Source of the DNA: Stenotrophomonas maltophilia
Lineage (GTDB): Bacteria; Pseudomonadota; Gammaproteobacteria; Xanthomonadales; Xanthomonadaceae
NCBI RefSeq assembly: GCF_006974125.1
Contig: NZ_CP037858.1
Location: forward strand, 2,790,001-2,854,000
Length of the DNA: 64,000 nt
Direction of reading: 5' to 3'
The notes under the pieces are model-generated. The model ran no database searches, had not been told where the DNA came from, and saw nothing but the letters and a program-made list of their open reading frames with translations. The position numbers were made by a program, and so were the translations under genes. Shown in pieces: positions 46,875 to 56,612 of the stretch. Position 1 is the stretch's first letter. Each line of letters starts with the position of its first letter.

Positions 46875-47602
46875 GTGGCGTACTTCGTGTACTGATCGTC
46901 GATGACGCACGGCTGGCGCGCCAGGAGCTTCGCACGCTGCTGTCGGCGCTGCCCTGGGTGCAGTGCGTGGGCGAAGCCGACGACGTGCCCGCCGCACGCG
47001 AGGCGATCGCCACGCTGGCGCCGGACCTGGTGCTGCTGGACGTGCAGATGCCTTCCGGCAGTGGTTTCGATGTGCTGGACGGCCTGGAGACGGTGCCGGC
47101 GGTGGTATTCGTCACCGCCTACGACACCTATGCCGTGCGCGCCTTCCAGGCCAATGCGCTGGACTATCTGGTGAAGCCGGTGGAAGCGCCGCGGCTGCTG
47201 GAGGCGCTGGAGCGGGCACGTCAGCGCGAAGTGGTTTCGGCCGGAGCATCGGATTCGCGCAGCACGCTGGCTGCGCAGGACCAGGTGTTCGTGCGCGAGG
47301 GCGAACGCTGCTGGTTCGTGGCGGTGTCCGAGATCCGCCGGCTGGTGGTGGATGGCAACTACACGCGGCTGTGGTTCCGCGACCAGAATGCCCTGCTGAC
47401 CCGCAGCCTGAGTGCGCTGGAAGCACGCCTGCCGGCAGAGATTTTCTTCCGCGCCAACCGCAATACGCTGGTCAACCTGCGCCGCATTCGTGGCGTAACG
47501 CCAAGTATTGCCGATGGCTACGATCTGACGCTGGACGACGGCAGTGAAGTGGACGTGTCGCGGCGGCAGGCGCGCGAACTGCGCGAGCGCATGGCGTTAT
47601 AG
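46871..47602 (+). CDS. LytTR-family response regulator
   Basis: 243 aa. Receiver domain LRVLIVDDARLARQELRTLL, with phospho-Asp in VLLDVQMPSGSG and VTAYDTYAVRAF...DYLVKPV; LytTR DNA-binding domain from ~135: RCWFVAVSEIRRLVVDGNYT, RSLSALEARLP, FFRANRNTLVNLRRI. Pairs with the upstream LytS-type kinase. Convergent with the amidohydrolase gene, stop codons 6 bp apart with a small AGCTG/CAGCT hairpin between. Confidence 0.94.
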   Translation: MSGVLRVLIVDDARLARQELRTLLSALPWVQCVGEADDVPAAREAIATLAPDLVLLDVQMPSGSGFDVLDGLETVPAVVFVTAYDTYAVRAFQANALDYLVKPVEAPRLLEALERARQREVVSAGASDSRSTLAAQDQVFVREGERCWFVAVSEIRRLVVDGNYTRLWFRDQNALLTRSLSALEARLPAEIFFRANRNTLVNLRRIRGVTPSIADGYDLTLDDGSEVDVSRRQARELRERMAL

Positions 47603-47608
47603 CTGCGG

Positions 47609-49090
47609 CTACAGCTCGGCGCTGACCGGGCTGGTGAGGAAGCCCCACAGCAGGCGCGCCATCACCGCTGGTGAGCGTGCCTGTGAACGCGCATACGCCA
47701 GCAGGGCATCCAGCCGCGGGCGATCGTACAGGTGGCCGGCCAGCAGCACCGCGTGGATGCGACGGGTGTTTGCGGTGTCCTGCAGCGGGTCGCCATCGAG
47801 GAGCACCAGATCGGCGGCCTTGCCAACCTCGACGCTGCCATGTGATGCCTGCAGCTGCAGATGACGCGCGGCCTGCAGCGTGGCCGCACGCAGTACGTCG
47901 GCCCGGCTCATGCCGGCGTGCCGCAGCCATTGCAGTTCATCGTGGTAGCGGAAGCCGCCCAACCCGGTATCGGTACCGACCAGCACGGGGACGCCTGCGC
48001 GATGCGCGGCGCCGGTGAGCACCAGGCCATGCTCAAAGTAGGCCTTCAATGCAGTTTCACCGCGCGGGCCGGGGTAGCGCGCCACGGTGGCCTGCAGGTC
48101 ATCACGCCACGCCCAGCGTGAGAGCGGATCCAGATAGGCCAGGCGCGGGTCGTCGGCGAAGGCGGGGTCGCGTGCGCGCGCGTCCTCTTCGCGGGTGACA
48201 TGGGTCGGTACGAACGCGGCACCGCTGGCCTGCATCAAACCGAACGCCTTGTTGCAGAGCGCGGGCTGGTGACTGGCCACCATACGTTCGGCCAGTTTGG
48301 TCGGGTCTTCGCCGTCGAGCGCGCCGCCACGCCAGGCGGCTGCGTTTTCGAAGCAATGCCGCACGAACAGATGGGCGTGTTCGAAGCTGCGCTGGCCTGC
48401 CTGCATCGCGTCTTCCAGAGGCACGGCCCTGGGCAGGTGGCCGACCAGCGGACGGCGCAGCTGCTGCGCCTCGGTGGCCAGCCGCTGGTAGGTATCCGCA
48501 CGCAGCCGGTTGTAGACCTTCAGCGCGTCGACACCGCGTGCGCTGTACGTGCGTGCACGCGCAGCCGCGGCATCCGGCGCGAGTGACGGATCTTCGAAGT
48601 AGAAACTGGCGATCTGCACGAAGCGCGGTGCAACCTGCTGCCCGGCAATGGCCTGTGCGGTCCAGCGGCGCTTGTCGGCCACGCAGGCGATCAGCGGATC
48701 GGTAGCCTGCGGGCAGTCCATCATGTCGCGGGTACCAGTGATGCCGTTGGCCAGCATCAGCGGGAACTGCAACTGCGGTGACAGTTGCAGCGCATGGGTG
48801 TGCATGTCCCAGAAGCCCGGCAACAGCCAGCGGCCACCGCCATCAAGCACGGGCAATGCCGCGTCATGTGCGTCTTCGCCGATGGCGGTGATGAGGCCGT
48901 TGCGCACAGTCACCGTGGTGGGTTCGCTGGCCTGCCCGCGCGCGATGTCCACCACCCGCACGTTGGCGATCACGCGGCTGTTGCCCGCCTCCGGCAGCGG
49001 TGCTCCGCGCAGGGGCCAGAGCAGCGCCGCCACGAAGGCCAAGGGCAGCACCGGCAGGGCCGCCAGCAGTGCGCGCAGCAGGCGCCTCAT
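47609..49090 (-). CDS. amidohydrolase family protein, exported or membrane anchored
   Basis: 493 aa. N-terminal hydrophobic anchor (LLRALLAALPVLPLAFVAALLW), then an imidazolonepropionase/prolidase-like amidohydrolase: LLPGFWDMHTHAL (metal HxH), VDALKVYNRL with the lysine position, VGHLPRAVPLEDAMQAG, SFEHAHLF, and PVLVGTDTGLGGF (metal Asp), ending in VEVGKAADLVLLDGDPLQD. The substrate is unknown. Last gene of a four-gene minus-strand operon; the start overlaps the stop of the sensor kinase (ATGA). Confidence 0.88.
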   Translation of the reverse strand: MRRLLRALLAALPVLPLAFVAALLWPLRGAPLPEAGNSRVIANVRVVDIARGQASEPTTVTVRNGLITAIGEDAHDAALPVLDGGGRWLLPGFWDMHTHALQLSPQLQFPLMLANGITGTRDMMDCPQATDPLIACVADKRRWTAQAIAGQQVAPRFVQIASFYFEDPSLAPDAAAARARTYSARGVDALKVYNRLRADTYQRLATEAQQLRRPLVGHLPRAVPLEDAMQAGQRSFEHAHLFVRHCFENAAAWRGGALDGEDPTKLAERMVASHQPALCNKAFGLMQASGAAFVPTHVTREEDARARDPAFADDPRLAYLDPLSRWAWRDDLQATVARYPGPRGETALKAYFEHGLVLTGAAHRAGVPVLVGTDTGLGGFRYHDELQWLRHAGMSRADVLRAATLQAARHLQLQASHGSVEVGKAADLVLLDGDPLQDTANTRRIHAVLLAGHLYDRPRLDALLAYARSQARSPAVMARLLWGFLTSPVSAEL

Positions 49091-50379
49091 GGGCCGCTGG
49101 CCTGGCCGCGCAGGCGTGCACTGACACCATCGCGTTCGACCCGGATGTCCAGGTGCAGACCATAGTGACTGCACAGCCGCCGCATGATTTCCAGGCCCAA
49201 TCCGCTGCCCCTGCTTCCCGCGCGCTTGTCGAACGGGCGTGGTTCGGGCCAATTGCCCAGCGATGGTGTGGTGTCTGTGGTGTTATGCACCAGCAGGTGT
49301 CCTGCGTCCAACGCGATCAGCACCTGCCCATGGGCGGTGTGTGCGAAGGCATTGCCGATCAGGTTGGCCAGTACCACGTGCAGCGCCGCCTCGGGAGCAC
49401 GCAGCGTGGCGTCGTCGGGTACCACAAGCTGTACCTGCACCGGCCGCGACGCCAGCAAGGGCGACTGTTCGACAATCACACGTTCCAGCAGCGGAACCAG
49501 CCTGACCGGCCCGGCGCAGTGACCTGCGGGTTCCTCGCGCGCCAGGGCCAGCAGCGCGGTCACAGCCCGTTGCAGCTGCAGTGCAGACAGGCGGATGTGC
49601 TGCACGTGCTGCCGGCCGCGCTCCGACAACCCGGGTTCGCCGAGCAGTTGGCCCGCCGCGCTGGAGATGACGGTCAGCGGAGTGCGCAGTTCATGGCTGG
49701 CATCACGGGTGAACGCATGCTCGCGCGCGACGAAGGCGGCGACCCGTGCCGACAGTCCGTCCAGCGCACGTGCCAGCACGCCGATCTCGTCGCCATCGAA
49801 GCGTGCGGCAAGTTCCGTGCCGTGGCCGGTCATCGGCTGCAGTATCTCGACCTCTTCGACCAGCGCATACAGCCGGCGTGTGACGCGATGGGCCAGCCAC
49901 CTGCCGAGCAGGATCGCCAACAGCACCATCACCAGCGCAGTGCCGGCAAGCAGCATCACCACGTTGTCGCGGATCGGCCGTACCACCAGTTGGCTGCTGA
50001 CTTCAGACACCAGCCACGCCGGTGGGGCCGATGCCGCTGGCGTGAGCCGCAAGAGATGGTAATGGCGCCCGTCATCGCCAGCGAATTCCGAGCGCCAGGG
50101 TTCATCGGCGAACACCCGGTGCAGGTCGGCGGGAAATGTCGACGGTGAGGTATGCAGCTGGACGGCGGCGTCGGCCGGCGTGCGCCAGCGACCATCGCGC
50201 GCATGGTGGGCAAGCTGTGCCTGAGCTTCGCGCGCCAGCTGGGCATTGAACAGGCTGTCCTCGACGGCATACATGAAAACCAGCGAGTACAGCCCGAACA
50301 CCGTGGCGATGAGCAGGGCGAACGCAGTAAAGGCGACGGCGAGGCGGCGGCGCAGGTGCTGGACCGGGCGTGCTTTCAT
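49087..50379 (-). CDS. sensor histidine kinase
   Basis: 430 aa classic two-TM kinase. TM1 (~12-35), periplasmic sensor (~36-135, no recognised fold), TM2 (~140-160), HAMP, HisKA with HAFTRDASHELRTPLTVI (phospho-His in SHELRTPL), HATPase with NLIGNAFAHTAHG and GSGLGLEIMRRL. Partner is the OmpR-type regulator encoded just upstream, whose stop overlaps this start by 4 nt. Confidence 0.93.
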   Translation of the reverse strand: MKARPVQHLRRRLAVAFTAFALLIATVFGLYSLVFMYAVEDSLFNAQLAREAQAQLAHHARDGRWRTPADAAVQLHTSPSTFPADLHRVFADEPWRSEFAGDDGRHYHLLRLTPAASAPPAWLVSEVSSQLVVRPIRDNVVMLLAGTALVMVLLAILLGRWLAHRVTRRLYALVEEVEILQPMTGHGTELAARFDGDEIGVLARALDGLSARVAAFVAREHAFTRDASHELRTPLTVISSAAGQLLGEPGLSERGRQHVQHIRLSALQLQRAVTALLALAREEPAGHCAGPVRLVPLLERVIVEQSPLLASRPVQVQLVVPDDATLRAPEAALHVVLANLIGNAFAHTAHGQVLIALDAGHLLVHNTTDTTPSLGNWPEPRPFDKRAGSRGSGLGLEIMRRLCSHYGLHLDIRVERDGVSARLRGQASGP

Positions 50380-51065
50380 GGCGCTGCCTCCAAGCGGAAG
50401 CCGACGCCGTGAACGGTGCGCAGCATCTCGCCTTCGAACGGCTTGTCCAGCGCCTGGCGCAGCAGGTAGAGATGCGAGCGCAGTGGATCGGAGGGCGGCG
50501 CTTCATCGCCCCACAACCGCTGCACCAGCTCGCTGCGGGTGACGGTGCGTGGCCACGCCTCGGCCAGAATGAGCAGGATGCGTTGCGCCACCTGTGGCAA
50601 CTCCAGCGGCGTGCCCGCACGCGATGCCTGGCCGCTGCGGCGATCGATGCTCAGCGGGCCCACCTGCAGCAGGTTCGCCTGGCCAACGCGGTGGCGACGG
50701 GCGAGGGCGAGGCAGCGGGCAAGCAGCTCCGCGTCATCGAACGGCTTGACCAGATAGTCGTCTGCGCCGGCCGCGAAGCCCTGCAACTTGTCACCAATCG
50801 CGTCGCGTGCGGTCAGCATCAGGACGGGGATGTGCCGGTCGCTGCATTCACGCAGTCTCTGGCAGATGGTGACGCCGTCGATGCCGGGCAGCCCGATATC
50901 CAGCAGCAGTACATCCGGCGGTGACGCCAGCGCCAGACGCAGGCCAGCCTGGCCGTCGGCGGCAAAATCGACCAGATGGCCGTGCGACTGCAGCATGTCG
51001 ACGATGGTCGATGCCAACGGCAGGTTGTCTTCAATCAACTGCAGGCGCAGGCGCTCGGCGTCCAT
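50376..51065 (-). CDS. OmpR-family response regulator
   Basis: 229 aa. Receiver LRLQLIEDNLPLASTIVDML with phospho-Asp in LLLDIGLPGIDG and the TARD/KPF switch residues (MLTARDAIGDK, YLVKPFDDAEL); C-terminal winged helix with LLILAEAWPRTVTRSELVQRLW and LRTVHGVGFRLE. First of the two-component pair in the operon, 2 bp after the DJ-1/PfpI-TPR gene. Confidence 0.94.
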   Translation of the reverse strand: MDAERLRLQLIEDNLPLASTIVDMLQSHGHLVDFAADGQAGLRLALASPPDVLLLDIGLPGIDGVTICQRLRECSDRHIPVLMLTARDAIGDKLQGFAAGADDYLVKPFDDAELLARCLALARRHRVGQANLLQVGPLSIDRRSGQASRAGTPLELPQVAQRILLILAEAWPRTVTRSELVQRLWGDEAPPSDPLRSHLYLLRQALDKPFEGEMLRTVHGVGFRLEAAP

Positions 51066-51067
51066 GG

Positions 51068-52198
51068 TCAGGGCTGCATGCGGGCCAGGAGAGCGCTAGC
51101 TTCGTCCAGACCGGGCTGCTTTTCCAGCACAGCCAGTACCTGCGAACGGGCCAGATCGGTCCGGCCCAGGCGCCAGTGTGCTTCTGCCATCGCGACCTGC
51201 AGCCTTGGCTCGTCCATATGCGGGCTGGCCAGCTGCATGATGGCCAGCGCGTCGGTGGTTGCAGTGGCGTCCTTTGCCGCTTTCAGCTGGTAGAAGCCCA
51301 GCATGCCGATCAGCTCGACGTGATGGTCGGACGGGCGCTGTGCCAGTATTCGCGCCGCCTGCCCATCGCGCTGCTGCAGGTGCTGCTCCACCAGCGCCAT
51401 GCTGCGTTCATCGCGCCATGCCTGGCGTGCCAGTGGCACACGCCCGCTGGCGCGCACGAAGGCGTCAGCCAGTGCAGCGGTCGAGAACGGGTTCTGACCG
51501 GTCAGCAGGCGTCCATCGACTACGACCTTGGGCATCATCAGCGGTGCCTCCTGCCAGTGTGCGCCCAGCTCCCGCATGCGCGGTTCAAGCTGGAAGGTGA
51601 ACTCCTTCGCCCAGCGCTTGCCGAACAACGACTCTTCCTCTTCCGTGAAGCCGGTCATGGCGCGGCCGTCCACCAGAGAGCGTCCATCGGCCAGGCGTAC
51701 CCCTGCCAGCGCCGCCGGACCATGGCAGACCGCCGCCACCAGCCCGCCCGATTCCCATATGGCGGCAATCGTGTCGCGCAGCGCGGGATCGGCGGGAAGA
51801 TCGAACATCGCGCCCTTGCCGCCAATCACCAGTACGCCCTCATAGTCGTTCGCGCGCAGCTGCGCGGTGGGCAGGGTTGCCGCCAGCTTGGCCATGGCCT
51901 GCGAATCGGCAATGACAGCAGCATTGAAGGCCTCATCGGGGTTGTACCTGTCTGCTTCGACAGCGCCCCCTTTGGGGCTCGCCACGTCGATCTCGAATCC
52001 GTTCTGCCTGAGGATCAGCCAGGCCTGGGCGAACTCGTCCATCTCGAAGCCCGGACGGGACTTGCCCTGATCACGTCCTTCGCTGCTGACCACCAACAGG
52101 ACGCGTGGCGATGCATCAGGCGGTGAAGGCGCGCCCAGAGCGGGCAGGGGCAGAGCGGCAAGGAGCGAAGACAGCAGGGCGTGGCGGAAGCGGCGCAT
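51068..52198 (-). CDS. DJ-1/PfpI-family protein with C-terminal TPR-like region, secreted
   Basis: 376 aa. Signal peptide MRRFRHALLSSLLAALPLPA. A DJ-1/PfpI glutamine-amidotransferase-like domain follows (~30-240): RVLLVVSSEG, ANDYEGVLVIGGKGAMFDL, nucleophile elbow AAVCHGPAAL, and a VVVDGRLLTGQNPFS end. The last ~130 residues look like TPR repeats (AEAHWRLGRTDLARSQVLAV). A periplasmic hydrolase or chaperone-like role is possible; none is established. First gene of the operon with a two-component system and an amidohydrolase. Confidence 0.82.
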   Translation of the reverse strand: MRRFRHALLSSLLAALPLPALGAPSPPDASPRVLLVVSSEGRDQGKSRPGFEMDEFAQAWLILRQNGFEIDVASPKGGAVEADRYNPDEAFNAAVIADSQAMAKLAATLPTAQLRANDYEGVLVIGGKGAMFDLPADPALRDTIAAIWESGGLVAAVCHGPAALAGVRLADGRSLVDGRAMTGFTEEEESLFGKRWAKEFTFQLEPRMRELGAHWQEAPLMMPKVVVDGRLLTGQNPFSTAALADAFVRASGRVPLARQAWRDERSMALVEQHLQQRDGQAARILAQRPSDHHVELIGMLGFYQLKAAKDATATTDALAIMQLASPHMDEPRLQVAMAEAHWRLGRTDLARSQVLAVLEKQPGLDEASALLARMQP

Positions 52199-52304
52199 GC
52201 AGGGTTCTCCAGGGGATGTGCCAGCAGGGTGGCTGGTCGATGTGAAGCAGACTTCAAGCCCTGCGGGCGCTACCCTGAGTGCCTGTTTCCGTACGCGGCA
52301 TGCC

Positions 52305-52862
52305 ATGTCCATCGTCCTCACCGAATTCGCCCGTCCCCGCCTGTTCCCGCGCGTGCCGCGCGGCAACACCATCCAGGACTGCACTGCCGAGCAGTTTGAA
52401 GCCCACCTCAACGCACACGCGCCGATGAAGGTGCTCGAGGGCTACGCGCCATTCTGCAAGCTGTTCGTCTACGAGAACTGGACCAGCACACGCTGCCTGA
52501 CGGTGCCGATTACCGATGCCAACCGTCACCTGCTGCGCAGCGGCTACGAGGCGCGCAATCGTGAAGAGCTGCCGGTGCTGGTGCGTTGGTTCGAAGGCGT
52601 GGAATCGCCGCGTGCGAACTACCTGGTGGTGATCCTGTACAGCGCCGAACAGCTGGCCAGGGAAGGTTCACCGATCGAGGCCGACTGGGGCATCGTCGGC
52701 TGCATCTACACCGCCGAGCCGGAAGAGGTGCCGATGGCGCCGATCACGATGATGCGCAATGCGCTGGGGGTGGAGGAGGGTGGCTCCGGCGTGTCACTGG
52801 ATCGCGAGGCCTATCAGCGCTCGGTCGCCTTCTGGGAAAGCAACGCCAACTGGCGGCCGTAA
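52305..52862 (+). CDS. DUF3228 family protein
   Basis: 185 aa, no signal peptide or membrane segment. MSIVLTEFARPRLFPRVPRG, TIQDCTAEQFEAHLNAH and VLEGYAPFCKLFVYENWTS, then WGIVGCIYTAEPEEVPM, are conserved in DUF3228 proteins of proteobacteria; the function is unknown. The start is the ATG before SIVLTEF; the upstream open part of the frame lies over the DJ-1 gene start. Divergent from that gene with a 106-bp gap. Confidence 0.75.
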   Translation: MSIVLTEFARPRLFPRVPRGNTIQDCTAEQFEAHLNAHAPMKVLEGYAPFCKLFVYENWTSTRCLTVPITDANRHLLRSGYEARNREELPVLVRWFEGVESPRANYLVVILYSAEQLAREGSPIEADWGIVGCIYTAEPEEVPMAPITMMRNALGVEEGGSGVSLDREAYQRSVAFWESNANWRP

Positions 52863-52964
52863 CCGGCCTGGGTTGGACCCCCTGCACCGCTGGGCTCTGG
52901 CCCGGTCATCCGGCCCCATGCGCCCGCTATGATCGGGGCAGGCAGACCCCCCAAAGGGCAGGGC

Positions 52965-53600
52965 ATGGATATCTGGGCAAGGATGATTCCGGTGTTGCTG
53001 GTTGGCGTGTTGCCCGCCGCCACGGTGCTGGCGGCCAAGCCTGCTGCCGACACCGCGTGCGCGCCATTGGCGGCCCTGCCTGGGCTGCGCGATGCCGGGG
53101 TGACCGCGCTGTCGATGCAGCCCAGCGACGGTCGTTGCCTTGTCGAGGTGACGGCCAGCGACAGCCAAGGGCTGCTTCGGCAGCGGCAGATGTTGGAAGT
53201 GCTCACGCAGCATGCCTGCGAGGCGCCCGCGGAGGTGACGGTAGACAACCTGCGGCCATCACTGTTGCTGCGCACACCGAAGCGATGTGCTGCGCGTAGC
53301 AGCCAGGATCTGTTCGCTGGCGAAGGTGTTCCCTGGATGCAACCGCGCGGAAAGCTGCCGCGCTATCCACGCGAAGCCATGGAGCAGGGGCTTTCCGGGC
53401 GCAGCCTGCTCAAGGCACTGATCGATTCGCACGGCATAGTGGCTGCGGTGATCGTGGAGACCTCCAGTGGCCATGCGGTGCTGGACGAGGCGGCCGTGGA
53501 AGAGCTGCGTGGTTGGCATTTCGTGCGTGGCGATGCCCAAAGCACGGTGCCGGCGCTGACCATCGTTCGCGTGCCGATGCGGTATGAGTTCGTGGATTGA
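52965..53600 (+). CDS. TonB C-terminal-like domain protein
   Basis: 211 aa. N-terminal signal or anchor (~5-25, MIPVLLVGVLPAATVLA). The middle region is not recognised. C-terminal ~80 residues resemble the TonB/energy-transducer fold: GKLPRYPREAMEQGLSGRSL, LLKALIDSHGIVAAVIVETS, SGHAVLDEAAVEELRGWHF. It lacks the proline-rich linker of true TonB, so a periplasmic accessory is more likely than an energy transducer. ATG 52965 gives the membrane segment; an ATG 12 codons upstream is less likely. Confidence 0.7.
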   Translation: MDIWARMIPVLLVGVLPAATVLAAKPAADTACAPLAALPGLRDAGVTALSMQPSDGRCLVEVTASDSQGLLRQRQMLEVLTQHACEAPAEVTVDNLRPSLLLRTPKRCAARSSQDLFAGEGVPWMQPRGKLPRYPREAMEQGLSGRSLLKALIDSHGIVAAVIVETSSGHAVLDEAAVEELRGWHFVRGDAQSTVPALTIVRVPMRYEFVD

Positions 53601-53603
53601 ACG

Positions 53604-53695
53604 GCATCCACGCATGGCGTGGATCAACGCGAGGCTATGCCGTCCACGTGTGGCGTGGATGTACGGACCGCAGTAGAGCCACGCCATGCGTGGCT
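53604..53695. repeat. three GATCCACGC-type palindromes
   Basis: CATCCACGCATGGCGTGGAT (53605-53624), GTCCACGTGTGGCGTGGAT (near 53643-53660) and GTAGAGCCACGCCATGCGTG (from 53672). They fill the gap between the TonB-like gene and the convergent 53705 gene. Confidence 0.65.
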
Positions 53696-53704
53696 GCTTG
53701 GCCT

Positions 53705-54190
53705 TCAGACGGCGTTCCATTCCCACCACGGGTAGTGGTACTCGCGGTCGATGGCCTGCCAATGCTGGCTGCAGTGCGTGCAGGCAACGGTATGGCAATC
53801 GCCCCAACCATCCTCGGCCTCCTGCAACGAGAGCCGCCGCATCTGCCCTTGTTCGATCAGGCGACGCGGATCGAAGAACGGGTAGCGGGGATTGAGTGCG
53901 CACAGGCATCCTTCACGCGCCTGCCAGTAGCGCAATCGTTGCAGCGCGGCCTTGAGGTGGGCCTGGTTGCTGATCAGCATGCCGCCGAGCGCGACGCCCT
54001 GGCAGCGCTGTTCGATCAGGTCTGCATGCGCGGCCAATGCATCCAGCGAGGACGCGGTGAACAGCCGTGCGACCGTGCGCGCGGCGTCGGTGATGCGTTT
54101 GCCGTCACGCGACAGCAGGTCCTGCAGCAGGACGTCGGCCTGAGCATCCTCAAGCCGGGGCGACGGCGTTGCGGACCACGGCCAGCGCAT
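53705..54190 (-). CDS. hypothetical protein with CxC/CxxC cysteines, coupled to ybaK
   Basis: 161 aa, not recognised. Soluble, helical N-terminal half; C-terminal half has GCLCALNPRYPFF and GDCHTVACTHCSQHW, four to five cysteines in C-x-C and C-x2-C spacing that could bind zinc. Ends WWEWNAV. ATG 54190 shares its first base with the ybaK stop (TGATG), so it is translationally coupled to ybaK. Little else can be said. Confidence 0.65.
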   Translation of the reverse strand: MRWPWSATPSPRLEDAQADVLLQDLLSRDGKRITDAARTVARLFTASSLDALAAHADLIEQRCQGVALGGMLISNQAHLKAALQRLRYWQAREGCLCALNPRYPFFDPRRLIEQGQMRRLSLQEAEDGWGDCHTVACTHCSQHWQAIDREYHYPWWEWNAV

Positions 54191-54663
54191 CAACGTGCCT
54201 TGCCGATCGCGGCGTAGTGGCCGGCGGTCAGCCGCAGCAGATCGGTGGGTGCCAGTTCCACTTCCAGGCCACGGCGTCCGGCGCTGACATGCAGGTTGGG
54301 CAATGCCTGCGCGCTGGCGTCCAGGAAGGTGCGCAGGCGCTTCTTCTGCCCGAGCGGGCTGATGCCACCGACCAGATAACCGGTCGCGCGCTGTGCGGCG
54401 TCAGCAGCAGCCATCTCGCACTTCTTGCAGCCGGCCGCTTCGGCCAATGCCTTCAGGTCCAGCTGGCCGGCCACCGGCACGATTGCAACGAGCAATTCAT
54501 GGGTTTCGGTGCTGGCCAGCAGGGTCTTGAACACCTGGGCCGGATCGAGGCCGAGCTTGTCGACGGCTTCGCCGCCATACGATTCGGCGTGGGCGTCGTG
54601 CACGTAGCTGCGCACGGTGTGGGCGATCTTCTCGCGCTTGAGGAGGTTGATGGCCGGGGTCAT
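54190..54663 (-). CDS. ybaK: Cys-tRNA(Pro)/Cys-tRNA(Cys) deacylase YbaK
   Basis: 157 aa. Trans-editing enzyme hydrolysing mischarged Cys-tRNA(Pro). YGGEAVDKLGLDPAQVFKTLL with the catalytic lysine region, LLVAIVPVAGQLDLKALAEAAG, and TGYLVGGISPLGQKKRLRTFLD, a family signature. ATG 54663 (MTPAINLLKREKIAH) is chosen; upstream open sequence consists of repeats. Leads a two-gene unit with the 53705-54190 gene. Confidence 0.93.
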   Translation of the reverse strand: MTPAINLLKREKIAHTVRSYVHDAHAESYGGEAVDKLGLDPAQVFKTLLASTETHELLVAIVPVAGQLDLKALAEAAGCKKCEMAAADAAQRATGYLVGGISPLGQKKRLRTFLDASAQALPNLHVSAGRRGLEVELAPTDLLRLTAGHYAAIGKAR

Positions 54664-54731
54664 GGGCGCATCGTAGCGCGGGGTGAAGGCCTTGCCTTGA
54701 CCGAGGCTGTTGTCCCCGCTCTGGTGGGGAA

Positions 54732-54755
54732 CATCCACGCATGGCGTGGATCTAC
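54732..54755. repeat. GATCCACGC-type palindrome
   Basis: CATCCACGCATGGCGTGGAT followed by CTAC, upstream of ybaK. Confidence 0.6.
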
Positions 54756-54800
54756 TGTGGGTTGGGTGGATACGTGGTGTATGACCACACGCGAACGCAG

Positions 54801-54824
54801 AACGGGCGCCCGAAGGCGCCCGTT
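54801..54824 (-). terminator. terminator hairpin downstream of ahcY
   Basis: 10-bp perfect stem AACGGGCGCC/GGCGCCCGTT; read on the minus strand the loop is UUCG. It lies about 100 bp after the ahcY stop; no strong U-run follows. Confidence 0.6.
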
Positions 54825-54843
54825 CCGTGTGCATCCGTTGCTG

Positions 54844-54881
54844 GGGGCAGAACCCCTTCCTGCGGAAAGGGATCCGACCCC
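54844..54881. repeat. GGGGCAGAACCCC.../...GGATCCGACCCC palindrome
   Basis: CCCCTTCCTGCGGAAAGGGA core with GATCCGACCCC right end, same family as 19577-19619. Confidence 0.65.
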
Positions 54882-54890
54882 GCGCACGCT

Positions 54891-54915
54891 GGTAGTGCCG
54901 GCCGCTGGCCGGCAC
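54891..54915. repeat. SMAG monomer
   Basis: GTAGTGCCGGCCGCTGGCCG-GCAC, a single half without the inverted partner, 12 bp after the ahcY stop. Confidence 0.7.
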
Positions 54916-54926
54916 CGCGCAGGGCA

Positions 54927-56372
<1,446 letters not shown>

Positions 56373-56436
56373 TCGTGTGCTCCGGTTGTGGGCGAGCGGG
56401 TGCTCGCATCTAGCCGGGCGCCGTTGTTACAAAGCC

Positions 56437-56491
56437 ACCTTACCGAGCCTGGCCGGGCCTCATGGGATCCGGTCGCAGCGCCCCTCGGCAG
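56437..56491 (-). promoter_or_regulatory. S-adenosylhomocysteine (SAH) riboswitch
   Basis: On the minus strand: GCCGAGGGGCGCTGCGACCG, then CATGAGGCCCGGCCAGGCTC followed by GGTAAGG. The CCGAGG...GCGCTGCGACC core and the CCAGGCTCGG 3' strand pairing back to it match the SAH-riboswitch consensus, and it lies 65 nt upstream of ahcY, the standard target. The boundaries are estimated. Confidence 0.88.
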
Positions 56492-56503
56492 GGGAGAACC
56501 CCC

Positions 56504-56509
56504 ATTATA
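56504..56509 (-). promoter_or_regulatory. -10 element of the ahcY promoter
   Basis: Perfect TATAAT on the minus strand (GATATAATGGGG), placing the transcript start a few bases upstream of the SAH aptamer. Confidence 0.65.
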
Positions 56510-56612
56510 TCGCGGCCCCGGCATGACATCGGGATGACCCAACCATCGGCAGGTGGGATCGCGTGCACGGCCTGTTAAGGTCGGTGTTTTCACGCATCAC
56601 ACAGGTGGAACG

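Noticed and set aside
53604..53695. CRISPR array (three similar palindromes in a row)
   Set aside because: Copies differ in sequence and orientation, spacing is irregular, and no cas genes are present.
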